A stretch of DNA of 64,000 nucleotides from Salinisphaera sp. G21_0 (lineage in GTDB: Bacteria; Pseudomonadota; Gammaproteobacteria; Pseudomonadales; Endozoicomonadaceae): positions 1 to 64,000 of the forward strand of contig NZ_JAGHQW010000010.1 of the NCBI RefSeq assembly GCF_017744115.1, in the 5' to 3' direction. Positions 33,404 to 43,305 of the stretch are shown here, piece by piece. Position 1 is the first letter of the stretch. Every line of letters begins with the position of its first letter. The position numbers and the translations under genes were made by a program. Under the pieces are notes generated by a model. That model had not been told where the DNA came from and made no database searches. It saw only the letters and a program-made list of their open reading frames with translations.

Positions 33404-34309
33404 GTGATTGCGTATCCTGAGATAGATCCCGTGGCGTTCAGCCTTGGCCCCTTGAGTGTGCACTGGTATGGCCTGATGTACCTCGCAGGCTTCGCACTGG
33501 CGCTCTGGCTGGGTGGTCTTCGTGCCCGGAGATCCGGTGGCCTGTGGCGTCCGGAACAGGTCAGTGACCTGGTTTTCTATGGGGCTGTCGGGGTTATCCT
33601 GGGCGGACGATTCGGGTATGTCATCTTCTATCACTTTGACTATTTTGTCAGAGACCCGCTCTGGCTGTTCAAAGTGTGGGATGGCGGCATGTCCTTTCAC
33701 GGTGGCCTGCTTGGGGTGCTTGTGGCCATGTGGCTCTATGGTCGTTCTCAGGGTAAACGCTTTTTTCAGGTGACGGACTTTATTGCCCCACTGGTACCTT
33801 TGGGGCTGGGCCTTGGCCGAATAGGAAACTTTATTGGCGGCGAGCTTTGGGGCAGGGCCTCCGATGTGCCCTGGGCCATGGTGTTTCCCACCGATCCCGG
33901 TCAAATGGCAAGACACCCTTCCCAGCTTTATCAGTTCTTCCTGGAAGGGCTCGTGCTGTTTGGCATGCTGTGGTGGTTTTCAGCAAAGCCCAGGCCAAGA
34001 ATGGCCATTTCCGGACTGTTCCTGCTGATCTATGGGCTGGCAAGGTTTGCCGTTGAGTTTGTCCGGGAGCCGGATGCCCAGCTTGGTTTCATCGCCTTCG
34101 ACTGGCTGACCATGGGGCAGCTGTTGTCTTTGCCGATGGTCGTTATGGGTATAGTGTTTATGGTTTGGGGTTATCGTCACCATGCACTGGTAAATGGCAT
34201 GAATAGTGATGACGCCACCTGGCTGGCAAAGACCAGGGTGAATAACAGCCCGAAGCAAAGAAACTGCCCAGAGCTTAAGCAAAAACATAGTGGATCGAAA
34301 AAACGATGA
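33404..34309 (+). CDS. lgt: Prolipoprotein diacylglyceryl transferase
   Basis: Inner-membrane enzyme that adds diacylglycerol from phosphatidylglycerol to the lipobox Cys of prolipoproteins, the first step of lipoprotein maturation. The Lgt signature [13 protein letters not shown] is present, with several membrane helices and the RHPSQLYQF segment. GTG 33404 ([16 protein letters not shown]) is chosen because it aligns with the usual N-terminus; TTG 33377 would add nine residues. From GTG the protein has 301 residues, slightly longer than E. coli (291), with a basic tail. The stop overlaps the thyA start (ATGA), the common lgt-thyA pairing. Confidence 0.93.
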   Translation: MIAYPEIDPVAFSLGPLSVHWYGLMYLAGFALALWLGGLRARRSGGLWRPEQVSDLVFYGAVGVILGGRFGYVIFYHFDYFVRDPLWLFKVWDGGMSFHGGLLGVLVAMWLYGRSQGKRFFQVTDFIAPLVPLGLGLGRIGNFIGGELWGRASDVPWAMVFPTDPGQMARHPSQLYQFFLEGLVLFGMLWWFSAKPRPRMAISGLFLLIYGLARFAVEFVREPDAQLGFIAFDWLTMGQLLSLPMVVMGIVFMVWGYRHHALVNGMNSDDATWLAKTRVNNSPKQRNCPELKQKHSGSKKR

Positions 34310-35139
34310 AAGAATATCTGGACCTCCTGCGCCATGTAAAAGACCATGGCACGTTCAAAGCGGATCGGACCGGCACGGGTACCTACAGTGTGTTTGGCTA
34401 TCAGATGCGGTTTGATCTTTCCCGGGGCTTTCCACTGGTGACCACCAAAAAGTGTCACCTGAATTCAATCATTCATGAATTATTGTGGTTCCTCAAAGGG
34501 GATACCAATATCGGCTACCTGCAGGAAAACGGTGTCCGGATCTGGAATGAGTGGGCAACCGACGACGGTGATCTCGGCCCGGTTTATGGCAAACAGTGGC
34601 GCAGCTGGGAAGGGGCCAATGGTGAAGTGGTCGACCAGATTCAGTGGCTATTGAATGAGATCAAAACCAACCCGGATTCAAGACGCATGGTGATCAACGC
34701 CTGGAATCCATCGGTACTTCCGGATGTCGCCTACTCACCAAAAGACAATGCCGCTATGGGGCGTCAGGCGTTACCACCGTGCCACTGCCTCTTTCAGTTT
34801 TATGTTTTGGATGGCAAGTTGTCCTGCCAGTTGTATCAACGCAGCGCTGACATCTTTCTGGGAGTGCCTTTTAATATTGCTTCCTATGCGCTGTTGACGA
34901 TGATGATTGCCCAGGTCTGTGACCTGGAGCCCGGTGATTTTGTTCATACCTTTGGTGATGCTCACCTGTACGCGAATCATCTTGAACAGGCAGAAGAGCA
35001 GTTAAGCCGCACACCTTACCAGCGACCTCAGATGAAGTTAAATCCGGCCATTCGTGATCTGTTTGAGTTTTCCATTGATGACTTTGAGCTGGTGAATTAT
35101 CAAGCACATCCCCATATTAAAGCGGCTGTGTCCGTTTAA
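34306..35139 (+). CDS. thyA: Thymidylate synthase
   Basis: Converts dUMP to dTMP using 5,10-methylenetetrahydrofolate. The 277 residues include the active-site Cys in [10 protein letters not shown] (C159) and folate/dUMP-binding segments [23 protein letters not shown] and [12 protein letters not shown]. Compared with E. coli (264) there is a short insertion, [14 protein letters not shown], just before the catalytic Cys. The start ATG overlaps the lgt stop, so translation is probably coupled. Confidence 0.96.
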   Translation: MKEYLDLLRHVKDHGTFKADRTGTGTYSVFGYQMRFDLSRGFPLVTTKKCHLNSIIHELLWFLKGDTNIGYLQENGVRIWNEWATDDGDLGPVYGKQWRSWEGANGEVVDQIQWLLNEIKTNPDSRRMVINAWNPSVLPDVAYSPKDNAAMGRQALPPCHCLFQFYVLDGKLSCQLYQRSADIFLGVPFNIASYALLTMMIAQVCDLEPGDFVHTFGDAHLYANHLEQAEEQLSRTPYQRPQMKLNPAIRDLFEFSIDDFELVNYQAHPHIKAAVSV

Positions 35140-35204
35140 CCGCGAGCCTCCTGGTGGTTTATCCGTGGGGCAACCTGCGGATTGACTCGTCAGGCGTGAA
35201 CCTT

Positions 35205-36614
35205 TCAGGGGGGAGGTTTGCATAACCCTGCCTCAAACATAGCCTGTAGTATGGCGTTTCGGTTCTCTTGCAATGTGACCAGGTTCTGGTATTGGAGGGA
35301 GTTTTGCACAAACTTCAATGATCTGCGCTGTCTGGCGGCAAGAATCTTACTGTCTATATCCAGTGGGTCCTCTTGTGGATTTTGCCCGTAGTGGCGAATG
35401 ATGTCGCTGGCAACAATAAATGTACCGGTCCGGCCTACCCCTGCGTGACAGTTAACCACCATCGGATTATTTGCCCGCTCCAGCACTGCCGGGTGTTTTC
35501 TCAAGGTTTCGGCAATCATCGTGATGGCTGCCAGCCTCACCGGATTGTTGGCTGTTCCATCAACCCACCCCATTTCATTGATGCGAAAGTGCGGTTTGCC
35601 ATTAATTTCCAGCTGGTCAATCCTCAGCTTCATATCTGGCAGATCAATTGAACCGACCAGGCTTACTGATACGGAAGGCAATGTCTCCGTTCCTGTTGTT
35701 GTGGTGATTTCCAGTGCAGGAATGGTTTTCGGCTGATCAATGTCGGTTGGTCCAATGCGGGTGTTATCAGGCCTCTTGAGTTCATTCTCAGTGACCAGGG
35801 CAACGGAGATGGCCGTATCGTTCACTGCCAGCAGCTGCAGGAAACGGTTATGGGTTCTGTTGACGGCCCCCTGTGCCGCAATGAAACGACCGTAATGCAT
35901 GTCGATGTAGTTGGCATGGTATGCCTGGCCAGGCATGGCGCAGTATGCCTCGTGACAGCTTATATTGCTGTGCTTGGAGAGGGCATAATTTCGGAAGTTA
36001 GCGGCACTGGCCCTGGCACAGGCCCCACCATTGAGATTTTGCTCAAAGGGAACATCTCTGGATCTTTTGCGCAGCTCCAGGAAACGTTTGGAGACCTCTG
36101 CGGAGCAGAACCGGGAGAAATTGGGAAACGTTTGCGTAACCGATCCAAGGGCCTTCAGGATGTCCTGCAGAGTTTCGGTAATGGCAGGCAGTTCTGTGCT
36201 GTTCCCGGTGATGACTGTCCGGATGGGCTGGGTAGCGGACTGGCGGTCATTACTGGCTGCAAAGCCCTGTGAACCGGGAAGAAGTGATTCAGCCTGAGCC
36301 GGTGAGCCTGCTGTCGGTGTTGGCGAAAGCTGCGCAATATTACGCTGAGTTAATGACGATGGGTTAAGGGTTTGACAAAGTGCAGTTGCCAGGCAAATAA
36401 GCCCAACAGTGGTAAAAACTGCGGTAGGTATAAAAGCACCACCGGACGCGATCGCTGCAGCGATAAAACCCGCGCCGACAAGCATAATTGTACAGGTACG
36501 GACTTTTTGCCAGGGCACTCGGGCGATTATTCCGGTGTTATTCCCGGGCTGCGCAACTGGATTATGGCGATAAACTCCGGTTGTTTCTGCAGTTGTCGAG
36601 GCTGTTGGCATCAC
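35205..36614 (-). CDS. Membrane-anchored tyrosine phosphatase-like protein (possible effector)
   Basis: A 469-residue protein. The C-terminal half is a classical PTP domain: VNCHAGVGRTGTF (nucleophile C389, R395) and the Q-loop region RRSLKFVQNSLQYQNLV. The general acid loop reads WVDGTANNP (W350, D352), with Val where most PTPs have Pro but with the Asp kept. An N-terminal hydrophobic stretch (about residues 40-82: TCTIMLVGAGFIAAAIASGG... VFTTVGLICLATAL) predicts two membrane passes, followed by a Ser/Thr-rich linker. Known bacterial relatives with this domain type (YopH, SptP) dephosphorylate host proteins. It converges with thyA and diverges from the 36740 gene. Activity is likely; secretion is a guess. 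Confidence 0.75.
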   Translation of the reverse strand: MMPTASTTAETTGVYRHNPVAQPGNNTGIIARVPWQKVRTCTIMLVGAGFIAAAIASGGAFIPTAVFTTVGLICLATALCQTLNPSSLTQRNIAQLSPTPTAGSPAQAESLLPGSQGFAASNDRQSATQPIRTVITGNSTELPAITETLQDILKALGSVTQTFPNFSRFCSAEVSKRFLELRKRSRDVPFEQNLNGGACARASAANFRNYALSKHSNISCHEAYCAMPGQAYHANYIDMHYGRFIAAQGAVNRTHNRFLQLLAVNDTAISVALVTENELKRPDNTRIGPTDIDQPKTIPALEITTTTGTETLPSVSVSLVGSIDLPDMKLRIDQLEINGKPHFRINEMGWVDGTANNPVRLAAITMIAETLRKHPAVLERANNPMVVNCHAGVGRTGTFIVASDIIRHYGQNPQEDPLDIDSKILAARQRRSLKFVQNSLQYQNLVTLQENRNAILQAMFEAGLCKPPP

Positions 36615-36739
36615 TCACCCGGTACTGAAAGTCAGGTACTCCCGAAGTCAAAAATGAAACTTTTTCATTATTGTATGGTCATTGAGCTAGCAATCACTTT
36701 TAAATGGCGAACGGCCAGAGAAAATTGAGGAGTTTTCTG

Positions 36740-37909
36740 ATGGGACCCATTTCGTGTTTCTCAATGTTCCGTGAAGTCTGGAAAGACAAAGAGGGTCAAT
36801 ATAGTTCTTTATATCGAGATCGCAAGTCTTCTGAGTTATTCTGGCGTCATGGTACCGGGCATCAGACCTTTACTACTGATCTTTACTGTAACAGCCTCTT
36901 ACAAGATGTAACAGTTGACCATCCAGGCTGTTGCCTGGTCTCTTTTGATTCAGGAAAGCGAAAAATTGCTCCACTGAACTCTGGCACTCGACTGCTTTTC
37001 AGACACCAACTACCCCATGAATCGTTCCTGGAGCCGGGAAAAATCAAGGAACTGTCCGACAGGGATATTATCGTGCTCCATGGTTTTTCTGAACTTCATT
37101 ATGCGCAGGCCTTTGAGCACCATCTAAGAGTGCGCTCTTATTATAACGAAGATGGCATTTGCATATTGGATAAATTCCCGAAATGGCCTTCGGCAGACCA
37201 AATGGCAAGTTATGGTTATGTATTTGCCGGGATTCAGTCCATCGGGTGCGCAACATACCTTAATATGGATTCAATCTGGCAACCTGAAGTGTATAGTAGC
37301 TATGATATGGAAGATATGAAACAATGGGATGGTACCCACATGACGGTGGAGGACATATACACAGATTCCCTTGAGGATGCAGCCTCAGAGTCCTGGCGAG
37401 ATGGATATTTGTGGCGAGGTGGATATTATCGGCGAGATAAATATTGTATTGAAAAACAGGAATATCTTCCTCAACTCAATGATGCCCGCAGGCAACCTGT
37501 TCTTAAACAGAACTACAGAAACTTGCAGCAAAAAGAGTGGCTAATGCCGGTTCCGGCCTGGCGGTCAGTAGTACAAACTGAACACTCTTGCCTGCCCGAA
37601 CTGCAGTTAATCATGCCTGCCGATTTTGATATTTTGCCCCATTGCAATCCTTCAGGTTTTGGTATTGCTGCCCGAACATGGCCGACAGGCCCGGCTGTTA
37701 GTTATGATCCATCCTCTACAGTTCCTGTTTTCCGACCGAAAGGAACATCGCTTCTGCCTCATTTGAGGCAACCCGTCAAATCTTACCCGTCGACATATCC
37801 CTTTTCCCAGTTAAGGACTTTGCATGTGGCCAGGTCTGGTGCTGATTCCCATTCTGCCACTCTGAAATTTGCCGGGACAGTGTTAAGGCGCATGATTTTG
37901 CGGCGGTAA
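36740..37909 (+). CDS. Orphan family protein 1 of 3 (389 aa)
   Basis: Unknown function; first of three tandem paralogues. Start ATG 36740 (MGPISCFSMFREVW) is set by the conserved GAGGAG box 7-10 nt upstream, shared by all three. The N-terminal ~160 residues are conserved: SELFWRHGTGH, VDHPGCCLVSFDSGKRK, TRLLFRHQLPHESFL, IIVLHGFSELH, LRVRSYYNEDG, KWPSADQMASYGYVF. A variable middle follows, here with a repeated DGYLWRGGYYRRD stretch, and then a conserved PVPAWRSVVQTE...LPELQLIMPADFDILP segment and a Pro-rich tail. Conserved His, Cys and Arg positions could form an active site, but no known family is recognised. No signal peptide or membrane helix. Confidence 0.75.
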   Translation: MGPISCFSMFREVWKDKEGQYSSLYRDRKSSELFWRHGTGHQTFTTDLYCNSLLQDVTVDHPGCCLVSFDSGKRKIAPLNSGTRLLFRHQLPHESFLEPGKIKELSDRDIIVLHGFSELHYAQAFEHHLRVRSYYNEDGICILDKFPKWPSADQMASYGYVFAGIQSIGCATYLNMDSIWQPEVYSSYDMEDMKQWDGTHMTVEDIYTDSLEDAASESWRDGYLWRGGYYRRDKYCIEKQEYLPQLNDARRQPVLKQNYRNLQQKEWLMPVPAWRSVVQTEHSCLPELQLIMPADFDILPHCNPSGFGIAARTWPTGPAVSYDPSSTVPVFRPKGTSLLPHLRQPVKSYPSTYPFSQLRTLHVARSGADSHSATLKFAGTVLRRMILRR

Positions 37910-38206
37910 AGTACCCCATCAGCAAAATCGCCGTGAACCCTCACCTCTAATAATTGCACCTTGCACCCGAGGGCATAGTGAGAATTTCCTGTTTTTCGAT
38001 TTACATCATCCTGTTGGCTGGATGATAACCACTCGTTGGTCATTGGCAACGCATTAACTATTCCAAATTCGCAGGTTGCCTCTGGGGCGGAGAGAGCCCG
38101 GGTTCAGTAAGAGGCGAATCAAGGAGGGAACTATTTCATTATCGTATGGTCAGTGAGTTATCTGACACCTTTTAAACATAGAAAGAAACCTGAGGAGATT
38201 TTCTTA

Positions 38207-39352
38207 ATGGGTCCAATTTCTTCACATTTCTCAATGTTTCATGAATTCTGGGGCGACGACGAAAATGTTGCTCGGGATCGCCAATCTTCCAAGTTATTCT
38301 GGCGTCATGGTACCGGACACAAGACTTTTACTACTGATGGTGCCAGTAACCGTCTGATAGAACAGGCAACAGTTGACCATGTTGGTTGTTGCCTGGTCTC
38401 TTTTGATTCAGGAAAACGAAAAGTTGCTCCGCTGAACCCTGACACTCGACTGCTTTTCAGACATCAACTACCCCATGAATCGTTCCTGGAGCCGGAAAAA
38501 ATCAAGGAACTGTCCGACAGGAACATTATTGTGCTCCATGGTTTCTCTGAACTTCATGATGCGCAAGCCTTTGAGCACCATCTGAGAGTGCGCTCTTATT
38601 ATAACGACGATGGCTCTTGCATACTGGATGAATTCCCGAAATGGCCTTCGGCTGACCAGATGGCAAGTTACGGTTTCGTTTTTTCTGAGATTCAGGTTCA
38701 CGGTCCCGAGGGCAAAGCGTGCGTGGATATGGATTCAATCTGGCAAAGTAAATTGTGGACTAACTTTGCGATAGACGATATGAAAAGACAGGATGCTGAT
38801 GACCTGAAAATTGAGGATATATACTCAGATTCCTGTAGGTTTACTCTGAATGTTGATAAACAGCAATACCTTGCTGAACTCAATGCCGCCCGTAGGCAAC
38901 CGGTTCTGCAACTGAACCACAAAGGCTTGAAGAATAATAACATGCTGACGCCGGTTTCGGCCTTGCGCTCCGTGGTACAAACTGAAGACGCCTCCTTGCC
39001 CGAACTGCAGCTGATCATGCCTGCCGATTTTGATATTCTGCCCAGGTCCTATCCTGAAGGTTTTGCCGCCCCAACAGGGCCGGTTGCTGTTTGTGATCCA
39101 TCCTTTACTATTCCTGTTTTCCGGTCGAAAGAAATATCGCTTGTGCCGCAAGTGAAGCAACCAATCAAATCGTACCCGTTTTCTCCTGTGGAGGATTCGC
39201 ACCTGGCCGACTCTTCTGCTGATTCCGATTTTGCCACGCTGAAATTTGCTGGAGCAAGTGTTACGGCACCTGATTTTTCGGCGGTAAAGTACACATTAGT
39301 AAAATTGCCTTCGGTGTATGTGAACATAGTTGTCACCCCAATGGCACCTTAA
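38207..39352 (+). CDS. Orphan family protein 2 of 3 (381 aa)
   Basis: Second paralogue. Start ATG 38207 (MGPISSHFSMFHEFW) follows TGAGGAG. It keeps the LFWRHGTGHKTFTTDGASN block, VDHVGCCLVSFDSGKRK, RHQLPHESFL, HGFSELHDAQAFEHHLRVRS and FPKWPSADQMASYG. The middle differs from copy 1 (VHGPEGKACVDMDSIWQSKL) but resembles copy 3. The C-terminal segment SLPELQLIMPADFDILPR is kept; the last ~60 residues diverge (...FSAVKYTLVKLPSVYVNIVV). Separate promoters are possible, with ~300 bp between copies 1 and 2. Confidence 0.75.
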   Translation: MGPISSHFSMFHEFWGDDENVARDRQSSKLFWRHGTGHKTFTTDGASNRLIEQATVDHVGCCLVSFDSGKRKVAPLNPDTRLLFRHQLPHESFLEPEKIKELSDRNIIVLHGFSELHDAQAFEHHLRVRSYYNDDGSCILDEFPKWPSADQMASYGFVFSEIQVHGPEGKACVDMDSIWQSKLWTNFAIDDMKRQDADDLKIEDIYSDSCRFTLNVDKQQYLAELNAARRQPVLQLNHKGLKNNNMLTPVSALRSVVQTEDASLPELQLIMPADFDILPRSYPEGFAAPTGPVAVCDPSFTIPVFRSKEISLVPQVKQPIKSYPFSPVEDSHLADSSADSDFATLKFAGASVTAPDFSAVKYTLVKLPSVYVNIVVTPMAP

Positions 39353-39458
39353 TACAAAGTGAGACCTTCCTGCTTTTTGATATACATCATTCAGTGCTGG
39401 ACGATGTCCGCTGTTCATTGCCAATACATTAACAGAACCCAAATTGGCAGGTCGCAGC

Positions 39459-39483
39459 TGTGGTGGGAAGCGGGCGGCGACAT
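39459..39483. repeat. Half copy of the GCGGGCGGCGAC repeat
   Basis: GTGGGAAGCGGGCGGCGACA, between orphan paralogues 2 and 3, nearly matches the right arm of the hairpin at 50067-50144, without a left arm. Confidence 0.6.
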
Positions 39484-39589
39484 TTTTCCAGTCTGAGAAT
39501 AATGATGAAGTTATTCTGGGACAAATCCTGAACTGTCTGACACCTTTTAAAGGTGAGCAGTCGGAGAAAGAAAATTGAGGAGTTTTTTA

Positions 39590-40684
39590 ATGGGACCAAT
39601 TTCTTCACATTTCTCAATGTTTCATGAAGTTTGGGGTGGTGGCGATGACAAAAATGTTTTTCGGGATCACCAGTCTTCTGATTTATTCTGGCGTCATGGT
39701 TCCGGGCATAAGACCTTTACCAGTGATGGTGCCAGCAACAATCTCATAGAACAGGCAACCGTTGACCATGTTGGCTGTTGCCTGGTCTCTTTTGATTCAG
39801 GAAAACGAAAAGTTGCTCCGCTGAACTCTGGCACTCGACTGCTTTTCAGACACCAATTACCCCATGAATCATTCCTGAAGCCGGAAAAAATCAAGGAACT
39901 GTCCGACCGGGATATTATCGTGCTCCATGGTTTCTCTGAACTCCGGGATGCGCAAGCCTTTGAGCACCATCTAAGAGTGCGCTCTTATTACAACAAAGAT
40001 GGTATTTGCATACTGGATAAATTTCCGAAATGGCCTTCGGCAGACCAGATGGCAAGCTATGGTTACGTATTTACTGAGGTTCAGGTTCACGGGGGCAAAT
40101 GGTGCGTTGATATGGATTCAATCTGGCAAAGTAAATTGTCTATTAACTTTGTGATGGAAATGATGAATAAAGATCATTCCAACCTGACGATGGAGGACAT
40201 ATACGCAGAGTCCTGTTACATCGGGATAGTTTATAAAGAGAAATACCTTGCGGAACTCAATGCCGCACGCTGGCAACCGGTGCTTAAACTGAACCACAAT
40301 AGCTTGCAGTTAAATGACAGGCTGACGCCGGTTCCGGCCTGGCGCTCAGTGGTACAAACTGAAGATTCCTGCCTGCCTGAACTACAGCTAATCATGCCTG
40401 CCAATTTTGATATTCTGCCCAGGTGCAATCCTGCAGGTTTCGGTATTGCCGCCCGAACGTGGCCGACAGGTCCGGCCGTTGGTTATGATCTGTCCACTGC
40501 TAATCCTGATTGCCAGCTGAAAGCAACATCGCCTTTGCCACAAGTGAGGCAGCCAATAAAACCGCCAGCATATCCCTTTATTCAGACAAGGGCTCTGCAC
40601 GTGGCCAGGACTGGTGCTGATTCCTATTCTGCCACTCTGAGATATGCCGGGGCTGTGTTGATGCACCTGGTTTTGAGGCGGTAA
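39590..40684 (+). CDS. Orphan family protein 3 of 3 (364 aa)
   Basis: Third paralogue. Start ATG 39590 (MGPISSHFSMFHEVW) follows TGAGGAG; TTG 39575 is less likely because it overlaps that ribosome site. It has the same conserved N-terminal blocks and the C-terminal PVPAWRSVVQTEDSCLPELQLIMPANFDILPRCNPAGFGIAARTWPTGPAV stretch, closest to copy 1 at the end and to copy 2 in the middle (VHGGKWCVDMDSIWQSKL), so segments appear to have been exchanged between copies. It converges with the M14-type gene, 8 bp between stops. Confidence 0.75.
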   Translation: MGPISSHFSMFHEVWGGGDDKNVFRDHQSSDLFWRHGSGHKTFTSDGASNNLIEQATVDHVGCCLVSFDSGKRKVAPLNSGTRLLFRHQLPHESFLKPEKIKELSDRDIIVLHGFSELRDAQAFEHHLRVRSYYNKDGICILDKFPKWPSADQMASYGYVFTEVQVHGGKWCVDMDSIWQSKLSINFVMEMMNKDHSNLTMEDIYAESCYIGIVYKEKYLAELNAARWQPVLKLNHNSLQLNDRLTPVPAWRSVVQTEDSCLPELQLIMPANFDILPRCNPAGFGIAARTWPTGPAVGYDLSTANPDCQLKATSPLPQVRQPIKPPAYPFIQTRALHVARTGADSYSATLRYAGAVLMHLVLRR

Positions 40685-40692
40685 ATGACGGT

Positions 40693-41748
40693 TTACTCGT
40701 GATTTTCAGGTACCGGCAGCTGGGCAACACCCAGGTCAAGCACTTCTTCAATCACTTCCTGGTCATACTCGGTATCTGCCAGGGTACTGCTGACTTTGGC
40801 AAGATGAACCAGTGCATCGCCCTCATTGGCCAGTGGCAGCTGGCTAAGGCCAATAACAACGCCATCAAACGGTGCGGTGATGCCTTCACTGTCACTGGCG
40901 TCAAACGGATTCACAATGGTCATCATGGTGTCCCCTTCTTTGACTAGGTGACCCTGTTTGATATGAAGTAACACCAACCCATCCCTTGAGCTTCTCAGCC
41001 ACTGGCTCTGGTTGCACTCCCATGGCTGAATAGCCGGTGTTTTGGCGGGTTTCCCGGGCAGCATATGTAGATGACGCATGACACGCATAACGCCTTTGAA
41101 GCCCAGCTTGATGGAAGCCTGTTCCAGTCGTAATGCTTCACCGGCTTCATAAACCAGTGCCGGAATGTTGTACTCATTGGCTGCATGGCGGAAAGAGCCA
41201 TCTCTCAGGGATGAGTGGAGGATTACCGGCGCACCAAAGGCTCTGGCCAGACCAAGACATTGCTCGTTGGTCAGGTCGGTTCTCAGCTGTGGCAGGTTGG
41301 TTCTGTGAATGGCTCCGGTGTGGAGGTCCAGGGCGTAGTCAACGTGTGGAAAAATGCCCGTAGTAATCAGGTTGGCGAGCCTTCCGCCCAGAGACCCTTT
41401 GCTGGATCCCGGGAAGCAACGGTTCAGGTCTCTGCGATCAGGCAGGTAACGAATTTGCTGGATGAATCCGAGCTGATTAACCACGGGAATGACAATCAGG
41501 GTGCCATGGATTTTCGCCAGATTTTTAAAGCCGAGGATTTGTCGGCAGATTTCCACGCCATTGAGTTCATCACCATGAATGGCTGCCGTCACTAACAGGC
41601 ATGGGCCTTTTTTGCGACCGTGAATAACCTCAATCCGAAGATCAATGGGCGTGTCGGTGTAGAGTCGGACGACCGGGATATTAAGGTGCTGTCGTGTACC
41701 TGGCAAAATGGTATGGCCAAATAGCTCTAGGGGTTGTGCTCTTTCCAT
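40693..41748 (-). CDS. Succinylglutamate desuccinylase/aspartoacylase family (M14-like) protein
   Basis: Predicted zinc-dependent amidohydrolase/deacylase, 351 residues. The zinc ligands of the family are visible: HGDE (H-x2-E, in TAAIHGDELNGVE) and the later DLHTG. A Glu in PALVYEAGE fits the catalytic position. The C-terminal ~90 residues form a barrel-sandwich-like extension (GLVLLHIKQGHLVKEGDTM...GVVIGL). In many gammaproteobacteria this gene sits next to rimK, as here (107 bp downstream of rimK on the same strand), so it may be linked to removal or turnover of amino-acid tags on ribosomal protein S6; that link is inferred from neighbourhood. Confidence 0.85.
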   Translation of the reverse strand: MERAQPLELFGHTILPGTRQHLNIPVVRLYTDTPIDLRIEVIHGRKKGPCLLVTAAIHGDELNGVEICRQILGFKNLAKIHGTLIVIPVVNQLGFIQQIRYLPDRRDLNRCFPGSSKGSLGGRLANLITTGIFPHVDYALDLHTGAIHRTNLPQLRTDLTNEQCLGLARAFGAPVILHSSLRDGSFRHAANEYNIPALVYEAGEALRLEQASIKLGFKGVMRVMRHLHMLPGKPAKTPAIQPWECNQSQWLRSSRDGLVLLHIKQGHLVKEGDTMMTIVNPFDASDSEGITAPFDGVVIGLSQLPLANEGDALVHLAKVSSTLADTEYDQEVIEEVLDLGVAQLPVPENHE

Positions 41749-41855
41749 GGAAGACTCCAGCCCCGGTCATCAGGCCTGAAAGGAAGAGACCGGGATTGAA
41801 AAGCATCACTCGGGTGTTTTTTTAATCAGAGTGATGGTGGGTTGGTGAAGTGGAT

Positions 41856-42758
41856 TTATCCGGTAATTCGTGTGTTACTGGTGCGGCGATAGTTATTTTC
41901 AAGGTATTCGATAATGCAGTTGGCTACATCGTTGGCTGTTGCCCGCTCAATACCTTCCAGCCCCGGAGAGGAGTTGACCTCCATCACCAGGGGGCCGCGA
42001 TTGGAGCGAAGAATATCCACACCAGCCAGCCTCAGCCCCATGGCTTTTGCCGCCTTTACTGCGGTAGCCCGCTCGTCTTTGGTCAGTTTCACCAGGCTGG
42101 CACTGCCACCCCGGTGAATGTTGGAGCGGAACTCGCCTTCAGGAGCCTGACGTTTCATCGCGGCGATGACTTTGTCGCCAATGACAAAACAGCGAATATC
42201 CGCACCACCGGCCTCTTTGATGTATTCCTGGACCATAATATTGGCTTTCAGGCCCATAAATGCCTCCAGGACACTTTCTGCCGCTTTCCGGGTCTCGGCA
42301 AGGACCACGCCAATACCCTGGGTGCCTTCCAGCAATTTGATCACCAGGGGAGCACCGCCAACCATATCGATCAGGTCAGGGATATCGCCCGGGCCACTGG
42401 CAAAGCCGGTAACCGGCAAGCCCACGCCTTTACGCGACAGCAGTTGCATTGACCGTAACTTGTCACGGGAGCGGGCAATGGCCAGGGACTCATTCAGTGA
42501 GTAACAGTTCATCATTTCAAACTGGCGAATAACCGCAGTCCCGTAGAAGGTGTTGGAGGCACCAATACGTGGAATCACAGCATCATAATGAGGCAGCTCC
42601 ACCCCTTTCATATGAATACTGGGGTGTTTGTCATTGATATTCATGTAGCAACTCAAAATATCAATAACATCGATCGTATGACCTCTGGCTTCTGCAGCCT
42701 CAATGATGCGGCGGGATGAGTATAACCGCTCGTTACGGGAAAGTAGCGCAATTCGCAT
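41856..42758 (-). CDS. rimK: Ribosomal protein S6 L-glutamate ligase
   Basis: ATP-grasp ligase that adds glutamate residues to the C-terminus of ribosomal protein S6. The 300 residues align over their length with E. coli Rim[48 protein letters not shown] (ATP-binding), [17 protein letters not shown] and [17 protein letters not shown] (Mg-binding). It probably forms an operon with the downstream M14-type gene. The retropepsin-like protease gene often found with rimK is not seen in the window. Confidence 0.96.
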   Translation of the reverse strand: MRIALLSRNERLYSSRRIIEAAEARGHTIDVIDILSCYMNINDKHPSIHMKGVELPHYDAVIPRIGASNTFYGTAVIRQFEMMNCYSLNESLAIARSRDKLRSMQLLSRKGVGLPVTGFASGPGDIPDLIDMVGGAPLVIKLLEGTQGIGVVLAETRKAAESVLEAFMGLKANIMVQEYIKEAGGADIRCFVIGDKVIAAMKRQAPEGEFRSNIHRGGSASLVKLTKDERATAVKAAKAMGLRLAGVDILRSNRGPLVMEVNSSPGLEGIERATANDVANCIIEYLENNYRRTSNTRITG

Positions 42759-43128
42759 TGGGTAATTCCTGATAAAAGGTCATTCTGCGCTCTGGCTGAA
42801 AACCTGGTTCATGACTGATTCAAATTAAAAGGCTGAGAAAAAGTATGGCTTACCAGAGCGCTTTTTACTGAATATGCGCAGACCAGCAGATACATAAAAC
42901 TGTGTTATAAAAGTAGTACTCGTTTTTTGCTATGAGCATGCGACTGTTGCTGGCTTTGTCGCCATGTCATGGTTGGCGATGAGCCGGGTGTTCTGCTCAT
43001 GGTCGCTTATTCCATCGTCACAAAAGAGATCCGGGTAATCGCTTGTCAACAGCAATATAAATCAAAGCGGGCTGACCAACTGCAGCCCTTGGGTAGAGGA
43101 GAGATCCTGATCAGTAACGGGGGTCAGT
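42759..43128. other. Intergenic region upstream of rimK
   Basis: 370 bp without a supported gene. A plus-strand open frame at 42969-43256 has no family features and overlaps the small minus-strand gene. The rimK promoter should lie here. Confidence 0.4.
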
Positions 43129-43305
43129 TTACCAGTGGTCAAAGACCAGGTGCTCGTCTCCGAGTAACTCCCGCAACCGTTTGCGTTCAAGGTGAAGCTC
43201 CGCTTTCGACCGTTTTTTCTCATAGTCGGCCTGGCGGGTGCGATAACGCTTTTTAGCTTTGGCCGCTTTTTCAAATTCTTCTTCGAAGTCTGGATACTCT
43301 TCCAT
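43129..43305 (-). CDS. Small highly charged protein (58 aa)
   Basis: MEEYPDFEEEFEKAAKAKK...AELHLERKRLRELLGDEHLVFDHW. Start ATG 43305 is preferred because an AGG-containing ribosome site precedes it; GTG 43356 would add 17 residues. The acidic start, basic middle and ERKRLRELLGD end resemble short gammaproteobacterial proteins of the PA3496 type, but the match is by eye only. Function unknown. Convergent or overlapping frames in other phases look spurious. Confidence 0.45.
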   Translation of the reverse strand: MEEYPDFEEEFEKAAKAKKRYRTRQADYEKKRSKAELHLERKRLRELLGDEHLVFDHW

